Shown here in pieces: positions 7,613 to 16,574 of a stretch of 64,000 nucleotides of DNA (position 1 is the stretch's first letter; each line of letters opens with the position of its first letter). This DNA is from Paractinoplanes abujensis (GTDB lineage: Bacteria; Actinomycetota; Actinomycetes; Mycobacteriales; Micromonosporaceae). The translations under genes and the position numbers were made by a program. The notes beneath the pieces are model-generated. The model had not been told where the DNA came from, did no database searches, and saw only the letters and a list, made by a program, of their open reading frames with translations. The stretch covers positions 3,720,001 through 3,784,000 of the forward strand of contig NZ_JACHMF010000001.1 of assembly GCF_014204895.1 (NCBI RefSeq), given 5' to 3'.

Positions 7613-8428
7613 TCAGCGGCGGGACAGGTAGGTCGTCATCACGTCGATGGTCTCCTCCGGGGCGCTGAGGTTGGGGCAGTGGCCGGTGGCGTTCAGGACG
7701 ACCAGGGTGCTGCCGGGCATGTGGTCGTGGACGTATTCGCCCACGGCGCGGGGGGCGATGATGTCGTCGGTGCACTGCATGATCAGGGACGGCGTCCGGA
7801 CGGAGGCCAGGTCGCCGCGGTTGTCCGACAGGAACGTCACGTGCGCGAACTTCTTGGCGATGGCCGGGTCGGTGGCGCAGAAGCTTCTGACCAGCTCCTG
7901 GCTCAGTTCGGGCCGTTGCGGATTCGCCATGATCATGGGGGCGATGACGCTGGACCAGCCGAGGTAGTTGCTGTCCAGGGCGTGCATCATGTCGTCGATG
8001 TCGGCCCGGCTGAACCCACCGATGTAGTCGCCGTCGTCGATGTAGGACGGTGACGGGCCGACCAGCACGAGGTCGGCGAAACGCGCGGGCTCGCGGATCG
8101 CGGCCAGCACACCGATCATGGCGCTGACGGAATGGCCCACGAACACCACGTCGTGCAGGTCGAGATCGTCGACGATGGTGAGCACGTCGTCGGCGTACCC
8201 GTCCAGCGTCGCGTACTTGGTCGGGTCGTACGCCCGCAGATCGGACCGGCCGACACCGATGTGATCGAACAACACCACCCGGTACTGGCCGGCGAAGGCC
8301 GGCGCCACCAGACGCCACATGTTCTGGTCGCAGCCGTAGCCGTGCGCGAACATCATCGGCTGGCCGTCCGGGACGCCGCCGATCTCGACGGCGTGCCGCC
8401 GTATCGTTTCCCTTGCCCGCTCAGTCAT
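7613..8428 (-). CDS. RsbQ-like alpha/beta hydrolase
   Basis: This 271-residue protein closely follows the RsbQ/KAI2/D14 family. It has AHGYGCDQNMWR, VVLFDHIGVGRSDL, the nucleophile VGHSVSAM (Ser near 100), VGPSPSYIDDGDYIGGF, QCTDDIIAP (catalytic Asp) and NATGHCPNLS (catalytic His). Length matches B. subtilis RsbQ (269 residues), which delivers a hydrophobic signal to the PP2C phosphatase RsbP in the energy-stress branch. No RsbP is adjacent here, but a large PP2C hybrid lies 1.6 kb away. ATG 8428 is favoured over 8458 because family homology begins there and GAAAGG lies upstream. Confidence 0.9.
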   Translation of the reverse strand: MTERARETIRRHAVEIGGVPDGQPMMFAHGYGCDQNMWRLVAPAFAGQYRVVLFDHIGVGRSDLRAYDPTKYATLDGYADDVLTIVDDLDLHDVVFVGHSVSAMIGVLAAIREPARFADLVLVGPSPSYIDDGDYIGGFSRADIDDMMHALDSNYLGWSSVIAPMIMANPQRPELSQELVRSFCATDPAIAKKFAHVTFLSDNRGDLASVRTPSLIMQCTDDIIAPRAVGEYVHDHMPGSTLVVLNATGHCPNLSAPEETIDVMTTYLSRR

Positions 8429-8459
8429 CGCTTCCGACCTTTCGTCTCCAGCCATCATC

Positions 8460-8715
8460 CAGCACCCGGCGACCCCGTCACCCGATCGGATGACGAGGCC
8501 ATGTCGTGGACGCGCAGCGCGGCCCGGTCCGCCGCCTCGATCGCCTGCCGGTCACGGCCCAGCCGGCTCAGGGCAACCGTCAGCACCGTCAGGGCCACCG
8601 CCTCGCGGGCAGCTGCCAGCCGTCGTCAGCGCCGTGAGCCGGGCCAGGGCGAAATCGTCGGCGTGGTCGGCGGCGAGGGCGGCGCCGGGGCCGGAATCAT
8701 CGGGAGGCCCTTTCG
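8460..8715 (-). pseudogene. Degenerate helical-repeat coding remnant
   Basis: The 469 bases between the divergent RsbQ-like and FAD-subunit genes hold no intact gene. On the minus strand two frames give coherent helical pieces. About 8715-8640 reads AALAADHADDFALARLTAL, and about 8630-8460 reads AVALTVLTVALSRLGRDRQAIEAADRAAL. They look like TPR-type repeats split by a frameshift near 8640. I infer the tail of a decayed regulator; the family is not established. Confidence 0.3.
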
Positions 8716-8897
8716 GCAGCGGGATCCGGCGACACGGTTCAGGCATCCGGAGCGTGCGACGAGCGGCCGGCTGCCCCGGTTGCGCGCAAGGGCTGACCGC
8801 GGTCCGAGCCGGGAGTTTGCTCCTCTTTGGTGTCACGAGGTTTAAACGGCCGTTGCCGGTCGATACGGGTGCTCTCGCCGGGGGAGGAAACGCATCG

Positions 8898-9761
8898 ATG
8901 AACACTGCAGCCGTTGATTACGTCGCCGCTCGAAGTGTCGACGAGGTGCTCGGCGCCCTGGCCGACGGCCGGACGTCGGTGCTGGCCGGAGGGCAGAGCC
9001 TGGTCCCGCTGGTGACGCAGCGGGGTGCGCCGAGGCGTCGTCTGGTCGACATCAACCGGGTCGCGGGGCTCGGCACCCTGGCCGAGGCGGACGGCTACCT
9101 TCGCGTCGGAGCCTTGGTCAGGCATCGGGCCTTCGAGTCGGGCACCGTCGCCGGGCCGCTCGGTGATCTGCTCCGGGTGGTGGTGCGGCACATCGGGCAT
9201 CCGCCCATCCGGGCCCGCGGCACGATGCTCGGCAGCCTGGCCTATGCGCACCCGGCGGCGGAGTGGCCGGCGGTGGCGGTGACGCTCGGGGCGCGGCTCG
9301 TCCTGGACGGACCGGACGGGCGCCGGACGGTGGCCGCGGAGAACTTCTTCACCGCGCCCTTCACCACCACCCGCCGTCCCGAGGAACTGCTGGTCGAAGC
9401 GCAGCTGCCCACGCTGCCGGACGGAACCGGGATCGGCTACGCGGAGGACCGGCGCACCTCGGTCTTTCCGCATGCGGCCGCGATCGCCGCCGTCACCGTG
9501 ACCGACGGCGTGATCAGCTCGGCGGCGATCTGCCTGGTCAATTCCGGCCCTTTCCCCGTACGGGCTCGCGCCGCCGAGGATGTTCTGCTCGGCACCACGT
9601 TCTCCGACACCGCGATCTCCGCGGCCGCGCAGATCGCGTCGGAGCGCGACGTCCGCCACCTCGACGACGAGGCCCAGCAGCCGCGGCAGCGGCACGCGTT
9701 CCGGGTCCTGACCGGTCGAGCGCTCCGCGACGCCCGCAAGGGAGCCGCCCCGTGCGGGTGA
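8898..9761 (+). CDS. Xanthine dehydrogenase/CoxM-type FAD subunit
   Basis: This 287-residue protein matches the FAD-binding medium subunit of molybdenum hydroxylases. The N-terminal FAD signature appears as SVLAGGQSLVPLVTQR (residues 25-40), followed by IRARGTMLGSLAYAHPAAEWP (about 95-115) and the C-terminal CO-dehydrogenase flavoprotein domain. In a complete enzyme it passes electrons from the 2Fe-2S subunit to NAD or another acceptor. ATG 8898 follows GGGGAGGAAA. The next gene overlaps it by ten bases. The molybdopterin-binding large subunit is absent, so the enzyme is incomplete here. Confidence 0.88.
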   Translation: MNTAAVDYVAARSVDEVLGALADGRTSVLAGGQSLVPLVTQRGAPRRRLVDINRVAGLGTLAEADGYLRVGALVRHRAFESGTVAGPLGDLLRVVVRHIGHPPIRARGTMLGSLAYAHPAAEWPAVAVTLGARLVLDGPDGRRTVAAENFFTAPFTTTRRPEELLVEAQLPTLPDGTGIGYAEDRRTSVFPHAAAIAAVTVTDGVISSAAICLVNSGPFPVRARAAEDVLLGTTFSDTAISAAAQIASERDVRHLDDEAQQPRQRHAFRVLTGRALRDARKGAAPCG

Positions 9762-10009
9762 CGCTGACCGTCGACGGAGCGCACCACGATCTCGATGTCG
9801 ACCCCGGCCGCACCCTGGCCGACGTGCTCGGCGCGGAGTGCGCAGCGACCGGCTACCGCGTCGCCTGCCCCGACGGCACCTGCGACACCTGCGCCGCGGT
9901 GGTCGACGGCGACACGATCCGCTCCTGCCTCATGCTGGCCGTGCAGGCCACCGGCATGCAGGTCAGCACCCTTCACCGCTCGGCCGCCGCGGGGGGCCTG
10001 ATGCCGTAG
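9752..10009 (+). CDS. Short 2Fe-2S ferredoxin-type subunit (CoxS-like), truncated
   Basis: This 85-residue protein starts at GTG 9752, overlapping the FAD subunit by ten bases. It contains one plant-type 2Fe-2S motif, CPDGTCDTC plus a later Cys in SCLML, in the usual molybdenum-hydroxylase small-subunit context. Normal CoxS proteins are about 160 residues and carry a second, helical 2Fe-2S domain; that half is missing. The frame ends at TAG 10007, 62 bases before a convergent gene. It may be a shortened functional ferredoxin or the product of a deletion that also removed the large subunit. Confidence 0.8.
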   Translation: MRVTLTVDGAHHDLDVDPGRTLADVLGAECAATGYRVACPDGTCDTCAAVVDGDTIRSCLMLAVQATGMQVSTLHRSAAAGGLMP

Positions 10010-10070
10010 CCGCCGAGATGCCGCGCGCGGCGTGACCGTTCTGCCGGCTGCGACCGCGCTGCCCGTCCGG

Positions 10071-13000
10071 TCAGCTGCGGCCGGCGGGGTGGCGGGGCCG
10101 CCAGCGGCGTTCGATGGTGACGGTGGTGCCGGTGGCGGTCGGGACGACACGGACGTCGCCGTACGCGCTCATCAGCGCGGCGCCGTGTCCCCGGTCGCGG
10201 GCCGCCGGGCGGGCCCGCCAGCCGCCGAAGTCGCGGACCACGATGCGTACGGTGCCGTCAAGGACGCGCATCTGCACCTCGACCTCGGGCCGGGTCGGCC
10301 GCTGGGCGTGCTCCACCGCGTTGTTGACCGCCTCGGTCGCGGCGACCTGCAGGTCGTACAGCAGATCCGTGTCGATCTTGTAGCCGTCGAGTGCGTTCCG
10401 CAGGTCCCGGCGCATCGCTCCGGCCGCCGACGCCGTCAGTGCGTAGACCCACGTGACCTCGAGATCCGGCACGTCGGACTCCACCGGGACCCTGACCTCC
10501 GGCCGCCGGCGCAGCACCACCGCGGCGATGTCGTCCTGCTGGGGTTGTGGGACGCAGGCCAGCACCGAGTCGAGGACCACGGTGACCGGAGCGCCGGCCG
10601 CGTACGCGTCGTGACCGGTCCGCTGGATCCGTTCGAGCCCGACGTCGATACCGTTCGCCGAGTCCTCGACCAGCCCGTCGGTGTAGAGCAGCAGCTGACC
10701 GCCGGGCGGCAGGAAGCCCTCGTTCGGCCCGTACGCCGCCCGGCGCAGGCCCAGGGGCGGCCCGACGGTCCCGTCCAGCAGACGGCTGTCGCGCGACGGC
10801 GCGGAGTACATCGGGGTGGGGTGGCCGGCGCTGCACCACGCGAAGTCGCCGGTGCCCGGGCGCAGCCGGAGCACGAACAGGGTGGCCAGCAGCGGCGCGC
10901 CCAGGCGGTTGACCAGTGCGGCCACCCTCGTGACGATCGTCGCCGGGGAGGAGTCCTCGACCGCGTACGCGCGGACCGCGTTGCGCACCTGACCGGTCAT
11001 GACCGCCGCGCCCAGCCCGTGCCCGGCCACGTCGCCGATGCTGATCACGGCGTCGCCGTCGGGCAGCCTTACGACGTCGTACCAGTCACCGCCGACCCGT
11101 CCGGCCGCGGGCCGGTAGACGGCTTGCAGATCCCAGCCGTCCAGCGCGGGCAGGTTCTCCGGCAGGGTGCTCTGCTGCAGGGTCAGCACCAGCTGCCGGT
11201 CGTGGTCGAGTTGCCAGCCGGTCTGGGCCAGCGAGGCGAGCATGGTGGCGATCGGCACGAGCAGTGCCCGTTCCGTGCCGCTGAGCCGGCGCGTGGGATC
11301 GACCAGCACGGTGAGGGTGCCGATCCGGTCACCTCCGCGACCGCGGATCGGCGCCCGTACGGTTCCGGCCGTGTCGGCTGACGGGCTGTCCGCGCCGGAG
11401 GTGAACCGCAGCTCGGGCCGGCCGTCGCCCCCGGCCACCACGACCTCGGCGGCGATGCCGTCGAGCAGGGTCCGGGCCTGCTCGGTGACGCTCTGGAAGG
11501 CCTCCTCGAGGGCGCGGCCGGAGGCGATCACCGCGGCCGTGTCGGCCAGCGCGGACAGCTGCCGGGTGTGGGTGGCCCGGAGACGGGCCAGCCGCAGCGT
11601 GTTGCGGACCCGAGCGACCAGTTCGGCCGCGATGAAGGGCTTGACCACGTAGTCGTCGGCGCCGGCTTCCATGCCCTCCACCCCGGACTCGTCGCCGGCC
11701 CGGGCGGACAACATGATCACCGGCAGGGTTCGGGTCGCCTCGTCCCCGCGCAACGTCCGGACCAGGACGAATCCGTCCACCCGCGGCATCATCACGTCGG
11801 TCAGCAAGAGGTCCGGCCGGTTCCGGCGGATCATCTCGAGCGCCGTCTGCCCGTCCGGCGCCAGCTCCACCTGCCAGCCTTCGCCGGTGAGCAACCGCTG
11901 CAGGTAGGCGCGCATGTCGCTGTTGTCGTCGGCGACGAGGATGCGGGCGCCGCCGCCGGTCGGGGGCGGCGGCGGCCCGGCCGGTGCGGCGGGGTCGCCG
12001 AGCCAGCCGGCCGCCACCCGGGCGGCCGCCTGCGCAGTCACCATGTCCGGCAGCGGTTCGGCCACCGCGGCCTCGATCAGCGGCACGGTGACGGTGAACG
12101 TGGTCCCGGCGCCGGGCGTGCTGTCCACCTGCACATCCCCGCCTTGCACCCGGGCCAGCTCGCGGACCAGCGCCAGGCCGATCCCGCTGCCCTCATGACT
12201 GCGGGACTGCACCCCGCGTACGCGATGGAAACGGTCGAAGAGCCGGGGCAGGTCGTCGGGGGCGATGCCGATTCCGGTGTCGGAGACCTGCAGCCGCAGG
12301 GTGTTCTCGCGGGCCTCCAGCCGCACCCGGATCTCGCCGACGAACGTGAACTTGAGCGCGTTCGACAAGAGGTTGCTGACGATCTTCTCCCAGTTCAGCG
12401 GATCCAGGGCCACGGTCCGGGGCAGCGGCGGGCAGTCCACCACCAGGCGCAGGCCGACGCGCTCGATCGCCGCGCGGAAGACGCCGGCCAGCTCGGTGGT
12501 GTAGCGAGCCAGGTCGACCGGTCGCGGCCGGTTGCCGGCGTGGTTGCCGGCCTCGAGGCTGGAGAAGGTCAGCAGGTCGTTGACCAGCGCGAGCAGGCGG
12601 TCGGCGCTGCGCTGGGCGATCTCGACCCGTTCCCGCTGGGCCGGTCCGAGCGGCTCGGCGGCGTCGGCCAGGGCGTCGGCCAGGGGGCCCATCATCAGGG
12701 TCAGCGGCGTACGGAACTCGTGGCTCACGTTGGTGAAGAAGTCGGTCTTGACCCGGTCCAGCTCGGCCAGCGCCGCCGCCCGGTCCCGCTCCTCCTGGTA
12801 GGCCTGCGCGTTGCGGACCGCCACCGCGACCTGCTGGGCGAGCAGCTGGAAGAACGAGCGATACGTCTCGTCGAGGCCACGGCTGGGGCTGACCCCGGCC
12901 AGGAGCACCCCCAGCGGCTGCGATCGGCCGGCGGACGGCAGCGGGATGACGACCGCGGTGCGGACCGGGTCGTCCCAGGCGCCGCCGCTCACGGCCAGCC

Positions 13001-13760
13001 GGTCCGCCACGTCGTCGATGTCGATGGCGGTGCCTGCGGCGGCGGTGTGCAGGCGCCAGTCGTCACCGGACGGACTCACCAGCGACGGCAGCACCGCGTC
13101 GGCGTCGTCCGGCCCGACGGCCGCGGCGCGCCGGAGGAGCTCCCCGTCCCGCAGATAGATCGCGGCGAACGGCACATCGATCCGGTGCTCCCCGATCACC
13201 GCGGACAACCGGGCACAGACCTGGTCGACATCGGCTTCCTTCCCGCCGGACGGCACCGCCAGGTCACGCAGCAGCCGCAGCCGCCGCTCACCGACCACCT
13301 GCTCGGTGACTTCGCTGCACACCGTGAGAATGCCGGTGGTGGCGCCGTCGTCGTCGCGGGCCGGGGCGTGCGAGACGCTGAAGTACGCCTCCTCGCGGTA
13401 CCCGGACCGGTTCAGCGCCAGCTGCAGTGCGGGCACCCAGCTGGCCACGCCGGTGGCCCGGGCCTCGGCGATCAGCGGCTCCAGCACGTCCCAGCCCTCG
13501 GCCAGGGTGACCCGGACGTCACCACCGAGCGCGGCCGGGTGCTGATCGCCGATCAGGGCGGAGTAGGCGTCGTTGTAGAGCTGGGTGTAGGTCGGCCCCC
13601 AGAGCAGCAGCATCGGGTACCGGGAGGACAACACGATCCGTACGGCCGCCCGCATGCTCTGCGACCAGCTCTCCACCGGCCCGACGTCGGTCGCCGGCCA
13701 GTCGAGCTCACGCATGAGCCTTCCCGCAGCGCCACCACCGGCGAAAAGGTCATCTGTCAC
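10071..13760 (-). CDS. Hybrid histidine kinase-response regulator-PP2C phosphatase
   Basis: This 1229-residue cytosolic signalling protein reads, in order: PAS-like sensor (15-155), GAF (165-320), HisKA with FFTNVSHEFRTPL (His near 347), HATPase with NWEKIVSNLLSNALKF and DTGIGI (450-560), receiver domain with DD at 611-612, acceptor Asp in LLLTDVMMP near 655 and Lys near 707, second GAF (740-890), SpoIIE/PP2C phosphatase (GGDWYDVVRL, GDVAGHGLGAA, about 920-1095) and an RsbW-type HATPase (EAVNNAVEHA, 1110-1220). It thus joins two-component phosphotransfer to sigma-factor partner switching in one chain. No membrane segment is visible. It converges on the ferredoxin gene, and the start is 126 bases from the FNT gene. 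Confidence 0.92.
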   Translation of the reverse strand: MTDDLFAGGGAAGRLMRELDWPATDVGPVESWSQSMRAAVRIVLSSRYPMLLLWGPTYTQLYNDAYSALIGDQHPAALGGDVRVTLAEGWDVLEPLIAEARATGVASWVPALQLALNRSGYREEAYFSVSHAPARDDDGATTGILTVCSEVTEQVVGERRLRLLRDLAVPSGGKEADVDQVCARLSAVIGEHRIDVPFAAIYLRDGELLRRAAAVGPDDADAVLPSLVSPSGDDWRLHTAAAGTAIDIDDVADRLAVSGGAWDDPVRTAVVIPLPSAGRSQPLGVLLAGVSPSRGLDETYRSFFQLLAQQVAVAVRNAQAYQEERDRAAALAELDRVKTDFFTNVSHEFRTPLTLMMGPLADALADAAEPLGPAQRERVEIAQRSADRLLALVNDLLTFSSLEAGNHAGNRPRPVDLARYTTELAGVFRAAIERVGLRLVVDCPPLPRTVALDPLNWEKIVSNLLSNALKFTFVGEIRVRLEARENTLRLQVSDTGIGIAPDDLPRLFDRFHRVRGVQSRSHEGSGIGLALVRELARVQGGDVQVDSTPGAGTTFTVTVPLIEAAVAEPLPDMVTAQAAARVAAGWLGDPAAPAGPPPPPTGGGARILVADDNSDMRAYLQRLLTGEGWQVELAPDGQTALEMIRRNRPDLLLTDVMMPRVDGFVLVRTLRGDEATRTLPVIMLSARAGDESGVEGMEAGADDYVVKPFIAAELVARVRNTLRLARLRATHTRQLSALADTAAVIASGRALEEAFQSVTEQARTLLDGIAAEVVVAGGDGRPELRFTSGADSPSADTAGTVRAPIRGRGGDRIGTLTVLVDPTRRLSGTERALLVPIATMLASLAQTGWQLDHDRQLVLTLQQSTLPENLPALDGWDLQAVYRPAAGRVGGDWYDVVRLPDGDAVISIGDVAGHGLGAAVMTGQVRNAVRAYAVEDSSPATIVTRVAALVNRLGAPLLATLFVLRLRPGTGDFAWCSAGHPTPMYSAPSRDSRLLDGTVGPPLGLRRAAYGPNEGFLPPGGQLLLYTDGLVEDSANGIDVGLERIQRTGHDAYAAGAPVTVVLDSVLACVPQPQQDDIAAVVLRRRPEVRVPVESDVPDLEVTWVYALTASAAGAMRRDLRNALDGYKIDTDLLYDLQVAATEAVNNAVEHAQRPTRPEVEVQMRVLDGTVRIVVRDFGGWRARPAARDRGHGAALMSAYGDVRVVPTATGTTVTIERRWRPRHPAGRS

Positions 13761-13886
13761 GAGGCCACGCTACCCACGGCAGCACATTTCACTCCCGCAG
13801 CCCTCGGCCAGCCGGTGCGGTGACTAGCCGGGGCATCGACGGGTATTCGTGTCCGGGTCGAGCCCTTCTCCCGGCTGGGGGTTGTG

Positions 13887-14708
13887 ATGTCCACCAAAGA
13901 ACCGTCCGAGATCGCCCGTACGGCCGTGGCGACCGGCGTCAAGAAAGCCCACCTGCGGTGGGACAAGGTGCTGGTGGGGTCGTTCCTGGCCGGGGCGTAC
14001 ATCGCTTTCGGCGGGCTGGTCGCGATCACCGTCTCGGCCGGGCTCGATCCCGCGCGGTGGGGCAGCCTGCCGACGTTGTTCACCGGCGCCGCGTTCACGT
14101 TGGGCCTGGTGCTGGTGTTGATCGCCGGGTCGCACCTGCTGACCGGCAACATGCTGCTCGTGCCGATCAGCGCGATGACCGGGCGGCTCGGCTGGGGCGA
14201 TGTCGCCCGCAACTTCACGCTGGTGCTGGTGGGCAACCTGGCCGGGGCGCTGTTCGTGGCGTACTTCCTCGCCGTGCAGACCGGGGTGATCGGCGACGTC
14301 GGCAGCGACGCCGGCACGCCCGGGGCGCTGGCCTACGAGCGGTTGGCCGGCATCGCCGAGGCCAAGGGCCTGCACGAGACCAGCTGGCAGGTCTTCCTGC
14401 GCGCGCTGGGCTGCAACTGGCTGGTCTGCCTGGCGGTGTGGATCTCGCTGGCCGCCGACTCGGTGTCGGGCAAGGTCATCGGGATCTTCTTCCCGATCAT
14501 GGCCTTCGTCGCGATGGGCTTCGACCACCTGATCGCCAACATGTTCTTCCTGCCCGCCGCGATCTTCGCCGGAGTGCCCGGGCTGGGCTGGGACGACACG
14601 ATCCGCAACTGGGGGCTGGCCTTCGCGGGCAACCTGGTCGGCGCGGTCGTCTTCGTCGCCACGTCGTACTGGTATCTCTACCTGCGCGACGAGCCGGAGC
14701 CCAGCTAG
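13887..14708 (+). CDS. Formate/nitrite transporter family channel
   Basis: This 273-residue integral membrane protein of the FNT (FocA/NirC) family has six hydrophobic segments. Family features include LVGSFLAGAYIAFGGLVAI, the pore segment HLLTGNMLLVP, GCNWLVCLAVW and GFDHLIANMFFLPAAIFAG. It moves small monovalent anions such as formate or nitrite across the membrane. ATG 13887 is chosen; a GTG lies immediately before it at 13884, and GCTGGGGGT acts as the ribosome site. No formate dehydrogenase or nitrite reductase genes are adjacent, so the substrate is uncertain. Confidence 0.92.
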   Translation: MSTKEPSEIARTAVATGVKKAHLRWDKVLVGSFLAGAYIAFGGLVAITVSAGLDPARWGSLPTLFTGAAFTLGLVLVLIAGSHLLTGNMLLVPISAMTGRLGWGDVARNFTLVLVGNLAGALFVAYFLAVQTGVIGDVGSDAGTPGALAYERLAGIAEAKGLHETSWQVFLRALGCNWLVCLAVWISLAADSVSGKVIGIFFPIMAFVAMGFDHLIANMFFLPAAIFAGVPGLGWDDTIRNWGLAFAGNLVGAVVFVATSYWYLYLRDEPEPS

Positions 14709-14718
14709 GGTCTGTCTC
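14708..14718. other. GGGTCTGTCTC motif, possible IS end
   Basis: GGGTCTGTCTC begins at the last base of the FNT stop codon. The same 11 bases occur at 47064-47074 in the same orientation. From memory such GGGTCTGTC sequences form terminal inverted repeats of some actinobacterial IS elements. No transposase is present near either copy. Confidence 0.3.
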
Positions 14719-14814
14719 GCAACTGAGGCGGGGCTGCGGCCGGGCCCCGATCCCGCCTGGCGGCGTCCCGCGAAAACCCGGTTCCAACCCCGGGAGCCGG
14801 GCTTCCACGGGCCA

Positions 14815-15474
14815 CTAGCGGCGGGGCTGCACGATGCCCGCGTCGTAGGCCATGACGATCGCCGCTGCGCGGTCGCGCGCTCCGAGCTTGTTGAAAACGG
14901 CGCTGACGTGCGTCTTCACCGTCGTCTCGGCCAGGAACAAGCCCTCGGCGATCTCGCGGTTGGAGGCGCCGCGGGCCATCAGGCGCAACACCTCCAGCTC
15001 GCGATCGGTCAGGGCGGCGACGCGATGGCTGTCCGCGCCGCCGGCGCCCGGCCGGGTCACCTTGCGGAACGTGGCCAGCATCGGGCCCAGCAGCGTGCCG
15101 TCGATCCAGGTGCCGCCGGCCGCCACTGTCCGGATCGCCTCGATCAGGTTTTCCGGGGTGGCCGATTTCAGCTCGAAGCCCGCCGCTCCGGCGTCGACCG
15201 CCGACCAGAGCACGTCCTCCTCGCCGAAGGTGGTCAGCACGCACACCGGGGGGCCGCCGGCCGCGCGCACCCGGCGGGTCGCCTCCACCCCCGAGACACC
15301 GGGCATCTGGACGTCCATGCAGATGACGTCGGGCCGGTGCTCGGCCACGGCCGCCACCACCTGGTCGCCGTCGCCGCACTCGGCCACGACCGTCATGTCG
15401 GGCTGGCTGCGCAGGATCAGCGCGAGCCCGGCGCGGACCATCGGCTGGTCGTCGACCAGCAGCACCCGGATCAC
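14815..15474 (-). CDS. NarL/LuxR family response regulator
   Basis: This 219-residue response regulator has an N-terminal receiver (RVLLVDDQPMVRAGL; acceptor Asp near 54 in ICMDVQMPG; Lys in ELKSATPENL) and a C-terminal LuxR helix-turn-helix (ALTDRELEVLRLMARGASNREIAEGLFLAETTVKTHVSAVFNKLG). It starts at GTG 15474 and overlaps the sensor kinase stop (GTGA), the usual actinobacterial kinase-regulator pairing. GC-rich inverted repeats at 14775-14805, beyond its stop, may terminate transcription. The regulated genes may include the MMPL transporter upstream (inference). Confidence 0.94.
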   Translation of the reverse strand: MIRVLLVDDQPMVRAGLALILRSQPDMTVVAECGDGDQVVAAVAEHRPDVICMDVQMPGVSGVEATRRVRAAGGPPVCVLTTFGEEDVLWSAVDAGAAGFELKSATPENLIEAIRTVAAGGTWIDGTLLGPMLATFRKVTRPGAGGADSHRVAALTDRELEVLRLMARGASNREIAEGLFLAETTVKTHVSAVFNKLGARDRAAAIVMAYDAGIVQPRR

Positions 15475-16574
15475 GACGTCACCGCGGCCAGGCGCCGGGG
15501 CAGGCTGACCTCGACGATCCAGTGACCGGCCTGCGGCCCGGCCCGGAACACGCCGTCGATGGCGCCCACCCGGTGCTCGAGACCGGTCAGGCCCAGGCCG
15601 GACCCGGCCGGGGCGGCGCCGAGGGCGTTCTCGACGCGCAGCGCGACCTCGTCGAGACCGACCTCGATGCGGACGGCGGCCTCGGGGGCCGGGGCGTGTT
15701 TCGCGGCGTTGGTCAGTGTTTCGCGCAGGACGTCGCACAGCACCATCCGCGGCGCCGCCGACACCCCGTCCAGGGCGCCGGTCACGACGAGGTCGATGCG
15801 CATGCCGGCGTCGCGGTAGCCGGCCACTACCTGTTCGGGGTCGCCCGCCTCGCTGGTCGCCGGCGCGGGCGAGCCCTCGTGCATCAGCATCAGGGCCTGG
15901 CGCAGCTCGTCCATGCCCCGGCGCCCCACCGCCTCGGCGTCGCGCAGGGCCTCGGCCGCGGCTTCGGGCGAGGAGTTCAGAATCATGCGGGCTCCGGAGA
16001 GGTGCAGCAGGACCACGCTGAAACTGTGGCCCACCAGGTCGTGCAGGTCGCGGGCCATCCGCTGGCGGTCCTCGGCCACCGCGGCCTCGGCCAGCCGGGT
16101 CCGGGTGCGGTCGAGTTCGGCGATCAGCATCCACTGCTTTCGCACGACGTGGCCGAAGGCCAGGCCGACGAGCAGCCCGCCGAACCAGAGCCAGGCGCCG
16201 ATCCGCCGGTGCCAGTCGCTCGCCTCGAACAGCAGCGGGAAGAACGGGGACGCCATGGTGACGCCGATGGCGACGGTGTCGAGCCGGCTGCGGCGGGCCG
16301 CGGCGACGACCGCCAGCGCGGCGGTCACGATGAGATAGCTGGTCTGGGTGACCCGGAACGCCTCGCCGGCGATGGTCGGGACGGCGACCCAGGTCAGCAG
16401 CAGCCAGCCCGGCATGGCGGGCCAGCAGGCCCGCACCACGAGCGCGGGAAACAGGACGAGGGCCACGAGCCAGCCCCACGACTCGGCGTAGGCGAACGTG
16501 AGCACACCGGCGCCCAGGCCGAGCAGGGCGGCCGCCGCGGCGAACTGGTCGCGGCTGCGCAGGGGTGAGGGCAT
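15471..16574 (-). CDS. Sensor histidine kinase (HisKA_3 type)
   Basis: This 367-residue kinase has about five transmembrane helices in residues 10-150. A HisKA_3 dimerisation region carries the phosphorylated His in ARDLHDLVGHS (near 178), and the C-terminal ATPase has LRETLTNAAKHA and GSGLGLTGLEHR. It partners with the overlapping response regulator. The start is taken at ATG 16574. No ribosome site precedes it, but TATATT lies about 7 bases upstream, suggesting a leaderless transcript. In-frame codons continue upstream to 16664 without family similarity. Confidence 0.92.
   Translation of the reverse strand: MPSPLRSRDQFAAAAALLGLGAGVLTFAYAESWGWLVALVLFPALVVRACWPAMPGWLLLTWVAVPTIAGEAFRVTQTSYLIVTAALAVVAAARRSRLDTVAIGVTMASPFFPLLFEASDWHRRIGAWLWFGGLLVGLAFGHVVRKQWMLIAELDRTRTRLAEAAVAEDRQRMARDLHDLVGHSFSVVLLHLSGARMILNSSPEAAAEALRDAEAVGRRGMDELRQALMLMHEGSPAPATSEAGDPEQVVAGYRDAGMRIDLVVTGALDGVSAAPRMVLCDVLRETLTNAAKHAPAPEAAVRIEVGLDEVALRVENALGAAPAGSGLGLTGLEHRVGAIDGVFRAGPQAGHWIVEVSLPRRLAAVTS

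Noticed and set aside
11568..13823. A 751-codon plus-strand frame
   Set aside because: It is the mirror of the hybrid kinase-phosphatase, with low-complexity composition.
14770..14805. GGTTCCAACCC resembling a tRNA T-arm
   Set aside because: No acceptor stem, anticodon arm or D-arm can be drawn around it. The GC-rich inverted repeats suit a terminator.
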